A stretch of 64,000 nt of DNA from Mucilaginibacter frigoritolerans. Its GTDB lineage: Bacteria > Bacteroidota > Bacteroidia > Sphingobacteriales > Sphingobacteriaceae. The notes below the pieces were generated by a model, which was given only the letters and a program-made list of their open reading frames with translations, was not told the DNA's origin and searched no databases. The stretch lies in NCBI RefSeq assembly GCF_007830615.1, contig NZ_VLLI01000001.1, forward strand, positions 1 to 64,000. Reading direction: 5' to 3'. Position 1 is the first letter of the stretch. Each line of letters starts with the position of its first letter. The translations under genes and the position numbers were made by a program. Of the stretch, positions 36,529-45,990 are shown one piece after another.

Positions 36529-37104
36529 ATGCCATCTGAAATAATAGAAGATAAAACTTTTACTAAAATTACTGCTGAAACTCTTTCAGGATATAATAAT
36601 ACTTATGAAAATTGCAGCTTTAGAAACAGCGATCTTTCCTATGCCGATTTTTCATCTATAACTTTTGTTAATTGCAAGTTTCAGGGTTGTAATTTAACGC
36701 TGATCCGTTTATCAGATACGGGTTTGCAGGATATTCATTTCAAAGATTGTAAGTTAAGCGGGGCAGATTTTAGTAAAAGTCGCGATTTTTTATTTGAGGT
36801 AAACTTTGAGGCTTGCATACTGGATAATGGCATCTTCTATAAAAAGAAAAATAAGGGCGCTAAGTTTACAGATTGCTCCATGATAGAAGCAGACTTTACA
36901 GAGGCAGATTTGACCGATGTTGTATTTGTAAATTGCAACCTGAACCGGGCTTTCTTTAGCCGAACCATTTTGAAAAATGCAGACTTGCGGACATCCTACA
37001 ATTATACCATCGATCCTGATACCAATATGCTTAAAAAAGCCAGGTTCTCCGTACATGGTTTACCTGGGCTTTTGGCTAAATATGATATCAGGATTGAGGG
37101 ATAA
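36529..37104 (+). CDS. Pentapeptide-repeat protein (Qnr/MfpA-like fold)
   Basis: 191 residues from the ATG at 36529. I prefer it to the in-frame TTG at 36493, which only adds a low-complexity run. The body consists of five-residue repeats of the A/C-D/N-L/F-x-x type (SDLSYADFSSITFVNCKFQG, ADFTEADLTDVVFVNCNL) that fold as a right-handed quadrilateral helix. The C-terminal stretch NYTIDPDTNMLKKARFSVHG looks like the end of Qnr-type proteins. Those mimic DNA and protect gyrase, but most chromosomal members have no known role. It follows icmF by 44 bases, and its stop lies two bases from the convergent serine hydrolase gene's stop. Confidence 0.85.
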   Translation: MPSEIIEDKTFTKITAETLSGYNNTYENCSFRNSDLSYADFSSITFVNCKFQGCNLTLIRLSDTGLQDIHFKDCKLSGADFSKSRDFLFEVNFEACILDNGIFYKKKNKGAKFTDCSMIEADFTEADLTDVVFVNCNLNRAFFSRTILKNADLRTSYNYTIDPDTNMLKKARFSVHGLPGLLAKYDIRIEG

Positions 37105-37106
37105 AT

Positions 37107-38687
37107 TTATTTCACCTTATGAAAATCCAAATCCTGAAAATCAAAACTGAAATCAGTTAATGGTGATACCGGTTTTAGCTTGATTTCTGTTGGTTTTCCG
37201 TTCTCATCAGGCGAGAACATGGCAAAAGCATCTGCTTCCATACTCCTATAATTCCATCTGATAACAAATGTATTATCAATATAAGGAAATACCTGTCCGG
37301 TCAATTTGGGAGATCGTTTACAGGTTATCCATAACTGCCCATCCTTTAAGCTGATAACAGCATCGCCAAGCCAATTATCATGATAGGTTCCGGTATAAGG
37401 TGTTAAATCTGTTTTTGTAGCATCAAGTTTCCGGGCAGCTACTTGTTTCCATACGGCAGAGGTTACCTTATCAGCATTATCACGACTGGCTTTTACGTTA
37501 TCGGCATAAATCTTTACCCAGTCTCTACCGTTTACGCCCAGGTAGCTGTCTTTAATCTGGTTGGTAACTGCGCTAAACGCTGCGCCCGATTGCTGGTTAG
37601 TTAATACAATAATTGCCAGCTTTAATTCAGGCAGCATGGTTATTTTGGTTACCATGCCATCAATGCCACCGGTATGATTTACTTCTTTATAGCCATTTAC
37701 ATCCGACAAAACAAAACCTAATCCGTAAGCGGTGAAATGCGTATGATAAGAGTTTTTTGCAGGAGTCGGGATAATGGTTTGCGGCGACCACATTTCCTGG
37801 TGAATGGCTTCACTAAACAGATTTGAGCTATCGCCATATTTACCATTGTTCATATGTACAATCACCCATTTACTTAAATCTGCGACGCTCGAATAAACCC
37901 CGGCTGCTGCATCTCCGGTACCTGCAATAAAGCGTGGAATAACCACTACTTTACCATCTACCGGCGAATGTGCATCCACTACATTGCTATGATCTTTTAG
38001 CCTTTGGTAAGCTGCCACACTATTGTCCATATGAAGTGGCTTCATAATACGGGTTTCTACAAAATCTTCCCAGCTCATGCCCGATACTCTTTTAACTATC
38101 TCGCCGGCAACTTTATATAATTGGTTGTCATAATCATATTTACTTCTGAAGCTGGATACCGGCTTCAGATAACGCAGGTTATGAATCACATCTCCCATGG
38201 TAAAATTGGTCGAATCGGGCCAGTCCATCAGGTCACCCGCACCAAGGCCCAGTCCGCTACGGTGGGTAAGCAGATCCCTTATGGTAAATTCAGCAGTAAC
38301 GTATGGGTCATACATTTTAAACTCCGGGATATAATCCGTCACCTTATCATCTAATTTTAGTTTGCCCTCATAGGCTAGAATTCCTAATGCGGCAACGGTA
38401 AAAGCCTTACTGTTAGAAGCTATACCGAACAAAGTATTTTCATTAACTTTTTTACCTGTATTTAATGATCGCACGCCATAGCCTTTTTCGTATACAATCT
38501 TATCATCTTTTACTATCGCCACGGCAATACCGGGTACATCAAAAGTTTTTAATGTCCGTTCAACCAGCCGGTCAACAGAATCGGGTGTAATTGCTTGTGA
38601 ATAAGCATTTATACCGGGTGTTAGTAGATAAAAAGAAACGAGTATTACCTTGAATTTTTGAGAGAGGAAAAATGAATGAGATTGCAT
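37107..38687 (-). CDS. Serine hydrolase of the class C beta-lactamase family (PF00144)
   Basis: 526 residues. A signal peptide (to about 31, ending NAYSQ) is followed by the serine-beta-lactamase-like domain (about 35-400): SNSK (Ser91 to Lys94) as the S-x-x-K motif, YDN near residue 188 as the Y-x-N motif, and HTGGIDG as the third box. A C-terminal DUF3471-type domain (about 415-520) follows. This layout is common in Bacteroidota peptidases and esterases (EstB/ampC-like, D-amino-acid peptidase relatives). True beta-lactamase action is unlikely given the size and the extra domain. It is exported to the periplasm and encoded alone. Confidence 0.9.
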   Translation of the reverse strand: MQSHSFFLSQKFKVILVSFYLLTPGINAYSQAITPDSVDRLVERTLKTFDVPGIAVAIVKDDKIVYEKGYGVRSLNTGKKVNENTLFGIASNSKAFTVAALGILAYEGKLKLDDKVTDYIPEFKMYDPYVTAEFTIRDLLTHRSGLGLGAGDLMDWPDSTNFTMGDVIHNLRYLKPVSSFRSKYDYDNQLYKVAGEIVKRVSGMSWEDFVETRIMKPLHMDNSVAAYQRLKDHSNVVDAHSPVDGKVVVIPRFIAGTGDAAAGVYSSVADLSKWVIVHMNNGKYGDSSNLFSEAIHQEMWSPQTIIPTPAKNSYHTHFTAYGLGFVLSDVNGYKEVNHTGGIDGMVTKITMLPELKLAIIVLTNQQSGAAFSAVTNQIKDSYLGVNGRDWVKIYADNVKASRDNADKVTSAVWKQVAARKLDATKTDLTPYTGTYHDNWLGDAVISLKDGQLWITCKRSPKLTGQVFPYIDNTFVIRWNYRSMEADAFAMFSPDENGKPTEIKLKPVSPLTDFSFDFQDLDFHKVK

Positions 38688-38805
38688 AATGAGTAATCAG
38701 TTACAGAGGCTAAACATACTAATTGCCCGGCTGATTTCAAAAAAGCAAAAGTCTGTATTATAATGGTGATGATTTGAAGTAGCAATGGGTTTTTAAAACT
38801 AGTAG

Positions 38806-39084
38806 CTATATGGCATCCGAAAGGAGTTTTAAAAAGTCCTCCGCTTTAATTACCCCTTCAATTTTGCCTTTTATCTCGATAGCTATACCCTCCATATTTT
38901 TGTGCAATCGTAATCTCCCACCAAACATTGTTTTTTCATCAGATGTGATAAAGCGCTGGAGCTTCCCGAAGCCTTCTTTGCGGCAAACGTTTTCCACGCC
39001 ATCTTTATAAACTATTAAGCGGGCTTTATTATCGCAATTTTCAACTACAAGTTGAAGGTCATCGGTAATGGTTATGGATTTCAT
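38806..39084 (-). CDS. Small hypothetical protein, 92 residues
   Basis: Not recognised. The sequence is strongly beta-like in alternating stretches (SITITDDLQLVVENCDNKARL, MEGIAIEIKGKIEGVIKAEDF), has no signal or membrane segment and shows normal codon use. It is divergent from mraZ with 198 bases between the two starts, and it is single on the minus strand. It is probably cytoplasmic. Confidence 0.65.
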   Translation of the reverse strand: MKSITITDDLQLVVENCDNKARLIVYKDGVENVCRKEGFGKLQRFITSDEKTMFGGRLRLHKNMEGIAIEIKGKIEGVIKAEDFLKLLSDAI

Positions 39085-39210
39085 TTTAAATTCATAAAGT
39101 ACTTATAATTAGCGACTAATGGATTTATATATAACTTATTTTTTAACGTTTTGGACAATAGTGGTTGCAAAATATAATCCACAAAGCTATTGCACAAGTG
39201 TTAATAACTT

Positions 39211-39240
39211 TAGTGGTAGAAAGTGGTAGAAAGTGGTAAA
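39211..39240 (+). promoter_or_regulatory. MraZ operator: three direct repeats
   Basis: Three 10-base direct repeats with the core AGTGGTAGA (TAGTGGTAGA, AAGTGGTAGA, AAGTGGTAAA) lie 43 bases ahead of mraZ. MraZ is known to bind tandem GTGG-type or AAAGTG-type repeats at about one helical turn spacing ahead of its own gene, so this is very likely its autoregulatory site. A partial -7 box (TAACTTTA, 39205-39212) overlaps its left end and another (TAATTTTA, 39248-39255) lies just to its right, so a bound MraZ would block the promoter. Confidence 0.8.
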
Positions 39241-39282
39241 AGAAACCTAATTTTACATTACAATTAATGCCAAAGTTTTAAA

Positions 39283-39747
39283 ATGTCCCATTTAACCGGC
39301 GAGTTTGAGTGTAAATTAGATAACAAAGGGCGAATGATGATCCCTGCGGGCCTCAAAAAAAAGCTTCCTGAAGCTGAAAGTGAGGGCCTTGTGATCAATC
39401 GTGGCTTTAAAAAGTATCTTGTTATTTACACCAAAAAGGAATGGGACAAAAAGCTTGACGAACTGAGCAAACTTAATCAATACGAGAGCAAAAACATAGA
39501 GTTCATCCGTTATTTTACCCGTGGTGCTACTGAGTTAACGCTTGATGCAGCAGGGAGGGTGAATTTACCGCAGTCGTTATTAGATTATGCAAATATTAAG
39601 GCTGATGCAGTATTGACCTGCCAGATTAATAAAATTGAGGTTTGGGATAAAGCGGCTTATGATGCTATGATTGATAGTGAGCCTGAAAACTTTGCAGCAT
39701 TGGCCGAAGAAGTGATGGGTGATAAAAGAAAAGGGGAAACCATATGA
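39283..39747 (+). CDS. mraZ: Transcriptional regulator MraZ
   Basis: 154 residues with two SpoVT/AbrB-like DNA-binding repeats: FECKLDNKGRMMIPAGLKKKL and ATELTLDAAGRVNLPQSLLDYA. MraZ forms a ring and represses its own dcw operon in the bacteria studied. First gene of the dcw cluster; its stop overlaps the next start (rsmH) by four bases. The three repeats ahead of it fit the autoregulatory model. The start is taken as MSHLTGEFECKLDNKG, standard for the family. Confidence 0.96.
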   Translation: MSHLTGEFECKLDNKGRMMIPAGLKKKLPEAESEGLVINRGFKKYLVIYTKKEWDKKLDELSKLNQYESKNIEFIRYFTRGATELTLDAAGRVNLPQSLLDYANIKADAVLTCQINKIEVWDKAAYDAMIDSEPENFAALAEEVMGDKRKGETI

Positions 39748-40646
39748 GTGAATACCATACTCCAGTGATGCTGAATGAATGCATTGAGGCTTTGAATATA
39801 AAGCCGAATGGTACTTATGTGGATGTAACTTTTGGTGGTGGTGGTCACTCTCGCGAGATTTTAAAGCATTTAAATAAAGAAGGAAGGTTGCTGGCATTTG
39901 ATCAGGATGCTGACGCAAGGCAAAATATTATTGATGATGAGCGTTTTATTTTCATTGATCAAAATTTCCGTTTCCTGAAAAACTTTTGCCGTTTGCATGA
40001 TGCTATCCCTGTTGATGGTATCCTGGCTGACCTGGGTGTTTCATCTTACCAGTTTGACCAGGCCGAACGCGGTTTTTCTATCCGTTTTGACGCTGAACTG
40101 GATATGCGGATGAATCAGGATTCGGCTTTAACAGCTAAAGAAGTAGTGAATACTTATTCGGAAGCAGAGCTGCATCGCATTTTCGGGATCTATGGTGAAA
40201 TTCAAAATGCTAAATCATTAGCCAATACTATAGCGACTACCCGCTTAAATGGGCCAATAGTTACTATTGCTGATTTGAAGAATGCCATTGCGGGGCGTAT
40301 CCCAAAAGGAAAAGAAAATAAATACCTGGCGCAGGTTTTCCAGGCTTTGCGCATCGAGGTAAACCAGGAACTGGAAGCTTTAAAAGATTTTTTAATCCAG
40401 TCGGCATCTGTATTGGCTTCGGGTGGCAGACTCGTAGTTATGTCTTATCATTCATTAGAAGACAGGCTGGTGAAAAACTTCATTGCTAAAGGAAAGTTTA
40501 GTGGGGAAGTTGAAAAAGATCTTTACGGTAATGATAACAAGCCATTAGATGCAGTGAGTCGTGGAGCAATTACGGCATCGGCAGAGGAAATAAGTAAAAA
40601 CAACCGGGCACGGAGCGCTAAATTAAGAATAGCGGTAAAAAAATGA
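39744..40646 (+). CDS. rsmH: 16S rRNA (cytosine(1402)-N(4))-methyltransferase RsmH
   Basis: 300 residues. Class I SAM-dependent methyltransferase that modifies C1402 in the ribosomal P site. The SAM motif is VDVTFGGGGHSREIL, and the family markers GILADLGVSSYQFDQAERGFSIR, GKENKYLAQVFQALRIEVN and VMSYHSLEDRLVKNF are all present. It overlaps mraZ by four bases (ATGA) and is followed by ftsL with another four-base overlap. Confidence 0.97.
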   Translation: MSEYHTPVMLNECIEALNIKPNGTYVDVTFGGGGHSREILKHLNKEGRLLAFDQDADARQNIIDDERFIFIDQNFRFLKNFCRLHDAIPVDGILADLGVSSYQFDQAERGFSIRFDAELDMRMNQDSALTAKEVVNTYSEAELHRIFGIYGEIQNAKSLANTIATTRLNGPIVTIADLKNAIAGRIPKGKENKYLAQVFQALRIEVNQELEALKDFLIQSASVLASGGRLVVMSYHSLEDRLVKNFIAKGKFSGEVEKDLYGNDNKPLDAVSRGAITASAEEISKNNRARSAKLRIAVKK

Positions 40647-41053
40647 CGAATAGGCTACGCACACAAATAGAGGAAGAAGAAGCGGAGAAAAAGCTTATTG
40701 TTGAGGAAAAACCCGAAGCGGAATTTCCTGATAACTTTTTAACCCAATTTTTATCGAAAGGCTTTATTAATGCCGAGTCTGCTACCAAAGCGTTGCCTTT
40801 TGTGTTGTTTTTAACCTTTTTAGGAATGGTTTACATTGCTAACAGGCATTTGGCTGAAAGAAATATCCGTGAGATTGATAAGGTTACAAAAGAAGTAAAA
40901 GAATTAAGCTGGGATTATAAAACAGCCAAGGCTGATTTAGCCTATAAAAGTACGCTAACAGAGGTTGCTAAACGTGCAGATACCTTAGGTATTAAAGAGT
41001 CGATGCAGCCGCCGCAAAAAATTGTAGCAGAGGAGGTAACCGATGAGCATTAG
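40643..41053 (+). CDS. ftsL: FtsL-like cell division protein
   Basis: 136 residues: a cytoplasmic N-terminal part of about 50 residues, one membrane helix (about 52-70, ALPFVLFLTFLGMVYIANR) and a periplasmic coiled coil (about 75-115, DKVTKEVKELSWDYKTAKAD) that ends before LGIKESM. This matches FtsL, which with FtsB and FtsQ controls the septal synthase FtsWI. Sequence identity in FtsL is always low, so position between rsmH and ftsI is the best evidence. It overlaps the next gene by 11 bases. Confidence 0.85.
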   Translation: MTNRLRTQIEEEEAEKKLIVEEKPEAEFPDNFLTQFLSKGFINAESATKALPFVLFLTFLGMVYIANRHLAERNIREIDKVTKEVKELSWDYKTAKADLAYKSTLTEVAKRADTLGIKESMQPPQKIVAEEVTDEH

Positions 41054-43163
41054 GACAAACATACTGGCAAGGATATACCTTGCATTTGGCCTTATTTTGC
41101 TGTTTGCCGGAGCTGTAGTGGTGCAATTGTACCGGGTTCAGTTTGTACAGGGTAAAAAGTGGAGAGCCATGGCCACTACACTTACCACCCGTTACCAAAC
41201 GGTTGAGGCTGCCCGTGGTAATATTTTCTCAAACGATATGAGCCTGCTGGCTACTTCGGTGCCTGAATATGAATTGCATATGGATATGCTGGCACCCGGT
41301 ATTGTGGATGATAAAGTATTTAACGAGAAGGTTGATTCGCTGGCGTTAAAGCTTTCGCAACTTTATGGTGATAAGTCACAGCGGCAGTATGTACGCATTC
41401 TGCGTGACGCACGTAATGATAGCTCACGTTACGAGTTGATAAGGCGTAGGGTTACTTTTCAGGAATTAAAACAGATCCGTAAGTTCCCGATTTTTAATTT
41501 GGGCAAATACAAGGGAGGGTTGATTGTTGTAGAGCAAAACCAACGTGTTTTTCCATTTCGTACCCTTGCAGCGCGTACCATTGGCTATAAAAATGATAAC
41601 GTAAAAAATGCTGTAGGTCTTGAAGGAGCTTACGCAAACTATATTGAGGGCGAAAGCGGCAAACGTTTAATGCAGCGCATGGCTGGTGGTGCATGGATGC
41701 CGGTTAATAATGGCGATGAGGAAATTGAACCGAAAGAAGGTGCAGACATTATTTCAACCATTGATGTTAATTTTCAGGATGTAGCGCAGGATGCCTTAAA
41801 GAAACAATTAATAAAAACACAGGCCGATCATGGTTGCGTGGTATTGATGGAGGTAGCGACAGGCCAGATTAGAGCGATATCCAATTTTACCAGAACAAAG
41901 GATGGCGATTATAAAGAGACTTACAACTATGCTATAAGTGATGCAGCTGATCCGGGGTCAACCTTTAAACTGGCCAGTTATATGACCGCTTTTGATCAGC
42001 ATAAAATTGATACCAATACATTGGTGAATGCCGAAAATGGTACCTATAACATGTATTATAAAGGCAAACTGCTTAAAACATTTAAAGATGCCGAGGCTGG
42101 AAATTTTGTGATGACTGCCAAAAGAGCATTTGAAGAATCATCAAACGTAGCTATTGTAAAATTCATTTCGTCACATTATGGTGATAACCCAAGGCAGTTT
42201 ACGGATAACCTGTATGCCCTGCATTTAAATGAAAGACTGGTACTTCAAATTCCTGGTGAGGCAAAACCGGTTATTAAAAATCCGTCAAACCGAAGCTGGA
42301 GCAAATTGACCTTGCCTGAAATGGCCTATGGTTATGAAATGCACATGACGCCGTTGCAAATGCTTACGCTGTATAACGGAGTTGCCAATAACGGAAAAAT
42401 GATTGCACCCATTTTTGTAAGGGAAATTCAGCGTATGGGTAGCACAGTTGAGCAGTTCCAGGCAAGGGTAATTAACCCGCAGATGTGCTCAGAAGCCACT
42501 TTAGGCAAGATGAAAAGCATGTTGGAAGGTGTTGTGCAGGAAGGTACCGGCAAAACCATCATCAAAAACTCTTTGTATTCGGTAGCAGGCAAAACAGGTA
42601 CTGCACAAATTGCCAATGGTTCAAGCGGGTATGGTGTAAATAAAACTTACCAGGCTTCATTTTGTGGATATTTTCCTGCTAATCATCCTAAATATTCCAT
42701 GATTGTGGTAATCAATCACCCTACACAAGGTTCATACCTGGCAGCTTATGTTGCTGGTCCTATTTTTAGGGAAATAGCCGATAGGGTGTATGCCAGCGAT
42801 TTGGAAATGAACCAGGCAGCACCTATGCATTATGCAGGTAACAGTAATTTACCGCAAATTAAAAAAGGTAATCCAAGGGCGCTTAAGCAAGTTTATAACA
42901 AATTGGGCGTTAAGCCATTGTATGCATCCAATACCCCGGCCAGTGGGATTGATACCAGCAACGGAATTGCCTATGAAGACGTTAATTATAAAAGCGGCGT
43001 GGTGCCATCTGTTATCGGTATGGGACTTAGCGATGCTTTGTATATACTGGGTAATGCCGGTTATAAAGTGGCAGTGCGTGGTAGCGGAACAGTAACAAAT
43101 CAATCGGTATCAGGCGGAAGCGTTATATCTAAGGGATCAAAAATAATAATTGAATTGCAATGA
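41043..43163 (+). CDS. ftsI: Penicillin-binding protein 3-type transpeptidase (FtsI) with C-terminal PASTA domain
   Basis: 706 residues. A short cytoplasmic end and membrane helix (about 10-30) lead to the dimerisation domain, then the transpeptidase domain. That domain has STFK in DPGSTFKLAS (S-x-x-K), ESSNVAI (S-x-N) and VAGKTGTAQ (K-T-G). A PASTA repeat lies at the C-terminus (about 650-706, VVPSVIGMGLSDALYILGN), as in Bacteroidota and Gram-positive septal PBPs. It cross-links septal peptidoglycan in complex with FtsW. The start overlaps ftsL, and the stop overlaps murE by four bases (ATGA), so the genes are coupled. Confidence 0.95.
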   Translation: MSIRTNILARIYLAFGLILLFAGAVVVQLYRVQFVQGKKWRAMATTLTTRYQTVEAARGNIFSNDMSLLATSVPEYELHMDMLAPGIVDDKVFNEKVDSLALKLSQLYGDKSQRQYVRILRDARNDSSRYELIRRRVTFQELKQIRKFPIFNLGKYKGGLIVVEQNQRVFPFRTLAARTIGYKNDNVKNAVGLEGAYANYIEGESGKRLMQRMAGGAWMPVNNGDEEIEPKEGADIISTIDVNFQDVAQDALKKQLIKTQADHGCVVLMEVATGQIRAISNFTRTKDGDYKETYNYAISDAADPGSTFKLASYMTAFDQHKIDTNTLVNAENGTYNMYYKGKLLKTFKDAEAGNFVMTAKRAFEESSNVAIVKFISSHYGDNPRQFTDNLYALHLNERLVLQIPGEAKPVIKNPSNRSWSKLTLPEMAYGYEMHMTPLQMLTLYNGVANNGKMIAPIFVREIQRMGSTVEQFQARVINPQMCSEATLGKMKSMLEGVVQEGTGKTIIKNSLYSVAGKTGTAQIANGSSGYGVNKTYQASFCGYFPANHPKYSMIVVINHPTQGSYLAAYVAGPIFREIADRVYASDLEMNQAAPMHYAGNSNLPQIKKGNPRALKQVYNKLGVKPLYASNTPASGIDTSNGIAYEDVNYKSGVVPSVIGMGLSDALYILGNAGYKVAVRGSGTVTNQSVSGGSVISKGSKIIIELQ

Positions 43164-44620
43164 AGTATTTAAGCGATATAATTGAGGGGCTTGCATTCAC
43201 CGAATTACAGGGCAGCGCCGACATGGAAATTTCTGCAATCGTTTTCGATTCAAGGAAAGTAATTCCCGGGTCGTTATTTGTTGCCGTAAAAGGGACTGTT
43301 GTTGATGGGCACGATTATATCCTGCAGGCAATAAATGATGGCGCAGTAGCTGTTATTTGTGAAGAACTTCCTGCTCGCGTAACTGGTGAGGTTGATTTCC
43401 TGATGGTTGCTGATTCATCCGTTGCACTTGGTATTGTATCCGCTAATTTTTACGACAATCCATCCGCCAAATTAAAATTAATAGGGGTAACAGGCACTAA
43501 TGGTAAAACCACCATAGCTACCTTACTTTATAAATTGTTTTCTGATCTGGGGTATAAATGCGGTTTATTATCAACCGTTGAAAATCAGATTAATGGTGAA
43601 GTGATACCGGCTACACATACTACGCCCGATCCAGTAGAACTGAATAAGCTACTGAGCGAAATGGTTGAAAAAGGATGTGACTACTGCTTTATGGAAGTGA
43701 GTTCACATGCTATTGCCCAGCATCGTATTGTAGGATTGAGCTTTACCGGTGGTATTTTTTCAAACCTAACACATGATCACCTGGATTATCATAAAACCTT
43801 TGCGGAGTATCTGAAAGCCAAAAAGACATTTTTTGATGAACTGCCTTCAAATGCTTTTGCATTAACCAATATCGACGATAAAAACGGCAATGTAATGCTG
43901 CAAAATACAAAGGCTCATAAAAAAACTTATGGCCTTAAAAGCATGGCTGATTATAAGGCCCGTATCCTGGAAAATCAGTTTGAAGGCTTGTTTCTACAGA
44001 TTGATAGTGATGAAGTTTGGTTTAAAATGGTGGGCACATTCAACGCTTATAATTTATTAGCCGTTTATGCTGCCGCGATGTTGCTTGAACAGGATAAAAC
44101 CGCTATCCTGACCAGCTTGAGCAAGCTTACTGGTGCTAAGGGGCGTTTTGACTACATCGTATCGCCAAATAAAATTATAGGTATTGTTGATTATGCACAT
44201 TCGCCGGATGCTGTACAAAACATATTAAGCACTATTCATGATATCCGTAAAGGAAATGAAAAAGTAATAACGGTAATAGGCTGCGGTGGTGACAGGGATA
44301 AAACAAAGCGTCCTATTATGGCAAAAACTGCCTGCGAGTGGAGCGACAGGGTTATTCTTACCTCAGATAATCCCCGTTCAGAAGATCCGGCTCAGATTAT
44401 CAGGGACATGGAAGAAGGAATTGATCCGGCTTTTAAAAGATTTACTTTAAGTATAGTTGACAGGAGGGAAGCTATTAAAACGGCATGCATGTTAGCTAAA
44501 CCCGGAGATATAGTATTAGTTGCAGGCAAGGGTCACGAAAAATACCAGGAAGTGAAAGGGGTACGCAGCCACTTTGATGACATGGAAGAGTTAACAGATA
44601 TTTTTAAGGATATAGTATAA
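43160..44620 (+). CDS. murE: UDP-N-acetylmuramoyl-L-alanyl-D-glutamate-2,6-diaminopimelate ligase MurE
   Basis: 486 residues. Adds the third amino acid to the peptidoglycan stem. The Mur ligase P-loop GVTGTNGKTT, the central motifs FMEVSSHAIAQHRI and DYAHSPDAVQ, and SDNPRSEDPAQII are visible. The DNPR motif points to meso-diaminopimelate rather than lysine as the substrate. It works with DapA's product further along the chromosome (58917-59795). Starts with a four-base overlap after ftsI. Confidence 0.97.
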   Translation: MKYLSDIIEGLAFTELQGSADMEISAIVFDSRKVIPGSLFVAVKGTVVDGHDYILQAINDGAVAVICEELPARVTGEVDFLMVADSSVALGIVSANFYDNPSAKLKLIGVTGTNGKTTIATLLYKLFSDLGYKCGLLSTVENQINGEVIPATHTTPDPVELNKLLSEMVEKGCDYCFMEVSSHAIAQHRIVGLSFTGGIFSNLTHDHLDYHKTFAEYLKAKKTFFDELPSNAFALTNIDDKNGNVMLQNTKAHKKTYGLKSMADYKARILENQFEGLFLQIDSDEVWFKMVGTFNAYNLLAVYAAAMLLEQDKTAILTSLSKLTGAKGRFDYIVSPNKIIGIVDYAHSPDAVQNILSTIHDIRKGNEKVITVIGCGGDRDKTKRPIMAKTACEWSDRVILTSDNPRSEDPAQIIRDMEEGIDPAFKRFTLSIVDRREAIKTACMLAKPGDIVLVAGKGHEKYQEVKGVRSHFDDMEELTDIFKDIV

Positions 44621-44643
44621 AATCAGCACATTAAATAATTAAC

Positions 44644-45885
44644 ATGCTTTACTACCTGTTCAATTGGCTTAATAAAAACTACGCTATTCCCGGTGCGGGG
44701 GTGTTTCAATACATTACTTTCCGCATGGCAATGGCGGTAATAACCTCATTGATAGTAACTACCGTTTTTGGACGCAGGTTAATTGATTATTTGCGCTTTA
44801 AACAGGTTGGAGAAACTGTAAGAAACCTGGGCTTGGAAGGTCAGATGCAAAAGGCCGGTACACCAACAATGGGTGGTATTATTATCATACTGGGTATTTT
44901 AATTCCAACCTTGTTATTTGCCAAGTTAGAGAACATCTACATTATTATGATGATAGTGACTACCGTTTGGTTGGGAGCTATTGGTTTTTTAGATGATTAT
45001 ATCAAGGTATTCAAAAAGAATAAAGAAGGTTTAGCGGGAAAATTCAAAATTATAGGTCAGGTAGGTTTGGCACTGTTTATCGGCTTCACCATGTATTCTA
45101 ATAAAGATATAGTGATAAGGCAGGAAGTTAAGTTGCCGGTTAAATATGATGTACCTGTTGAGTTTCATATGCGTGGCAATACGCCGGTTTATACTCAAGA
45201 TATCAGGTCGACAAAAACTACTATGCCTTTTTACAAAAACAATGAATTTGATTATGGCAAGGTGCTCAAGTTCATTGGTGCTGATACGGATCATTATTCC
45301 CTGCTGGTATTTATGTTCTTTGTAATTCTTATTATAACGTTCATATCTAATGGCGCCAATATAACGGATGGTATTGATGGGTTAGCAACAGGTACATCCG
45401 CCATTATAGGTATTACGCTGGCTATTTTAGCTTATGTGTCCGGTAATACGGTAATAGCCGATTATTTGAATATTATGTATATCCCTAACTCGGGCGAGCT
45501 GGTAATATTTGCCGGTGCATTTGTTGGGGCGTGTGTTGGCTTTTTATGGTACAACTCTTACCCTGCCCAGGTATTTATGGGCGATACCGGTAGTTTAGCC
45601 ATTGGAGGTATTATAGCAGTGTTTGCCATCATGATCCGTAAGGAATTGATGGTGCCGATATTATGTGGCGTTTTTGTTGTGGAAAATATCTCCGTAATTA
45701 TCCAGGTATCGTGGTTTAAGTACACCAAAAAAAGAACTGGTACAGGTGTCCGGGTTTTTCTGATGGCGCCTTTGCACCACCATTATCAGAAAAAAGGATT
45801 TCACGAAGCAAAAATTGTAACTCGTTTCTGGATCATTGGTATCCTGCTGGCCATTATAACTTTTGTGACGCTGAAGTTAAGGTAA
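44644..45885 (+). CDS. mraY: Phospho-N-acetylmuramoyl-pentapeptide-transferase MraY
   Basis: 413 residues, about ten membrane helices. Makes lipid I from UDP-MurNAc-pentapeptide and undecaprenyl phosphate. Motifs are [57 protein letters not shown] and [12 protein letters not shown]. It is longer than E. coli MraY (360) because of an insertion of about 50 residues near 150-205 ([19 protein letters not shown]), a feature of Bacteroidota homologues. It follows murE by 23 bases. Confidence 0.97.
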   Translation: MLYYLFNWLNKNYAIPGAGVFQYITFRMAMAVITSLIVTTVFGRRLIDYLRFKQVGETVRNLGLEGQMQKAGTPTMGGIIIILGILIPTLLFAKLENIYIIMMIVTTVWLGAIGFLDDYIKVFKKNKEGLAGKFKIIGQVGLALFIGFTMYSNKDIVIRQEVKLPVKYDVPVEFHMRGNTPVYTQDIRSTKTTMPFYKNNEFDYGKVLKFIGADTDHYSLLVFMFFVILIITFISNGANITDGIDGLATGTSAIIGITLAILAYVSGNTVIADYLNIMYIPNSGELVIFAGAFVGACVGFLWYNSYPAQVFMGDTGSLAIGGIIAVFAIMIRKELMVPILCGVFVVENISVIIQVSWFKYTKKRTGTGVRVFLMAPLHHHYQKKGFHEAKIVTRFWIIGILLAIITFVTLKLR

Positions 45886-45990
45886 GCAGGCAAAATCCGA
45901 CGATAAGGTCGGAGTATTTAGGTTTGATAAAGTTTGTAATTGAAATATAGCGGTTAAAAGCCGCTTTTCTAAAATTGAGTTTAGTATAAA

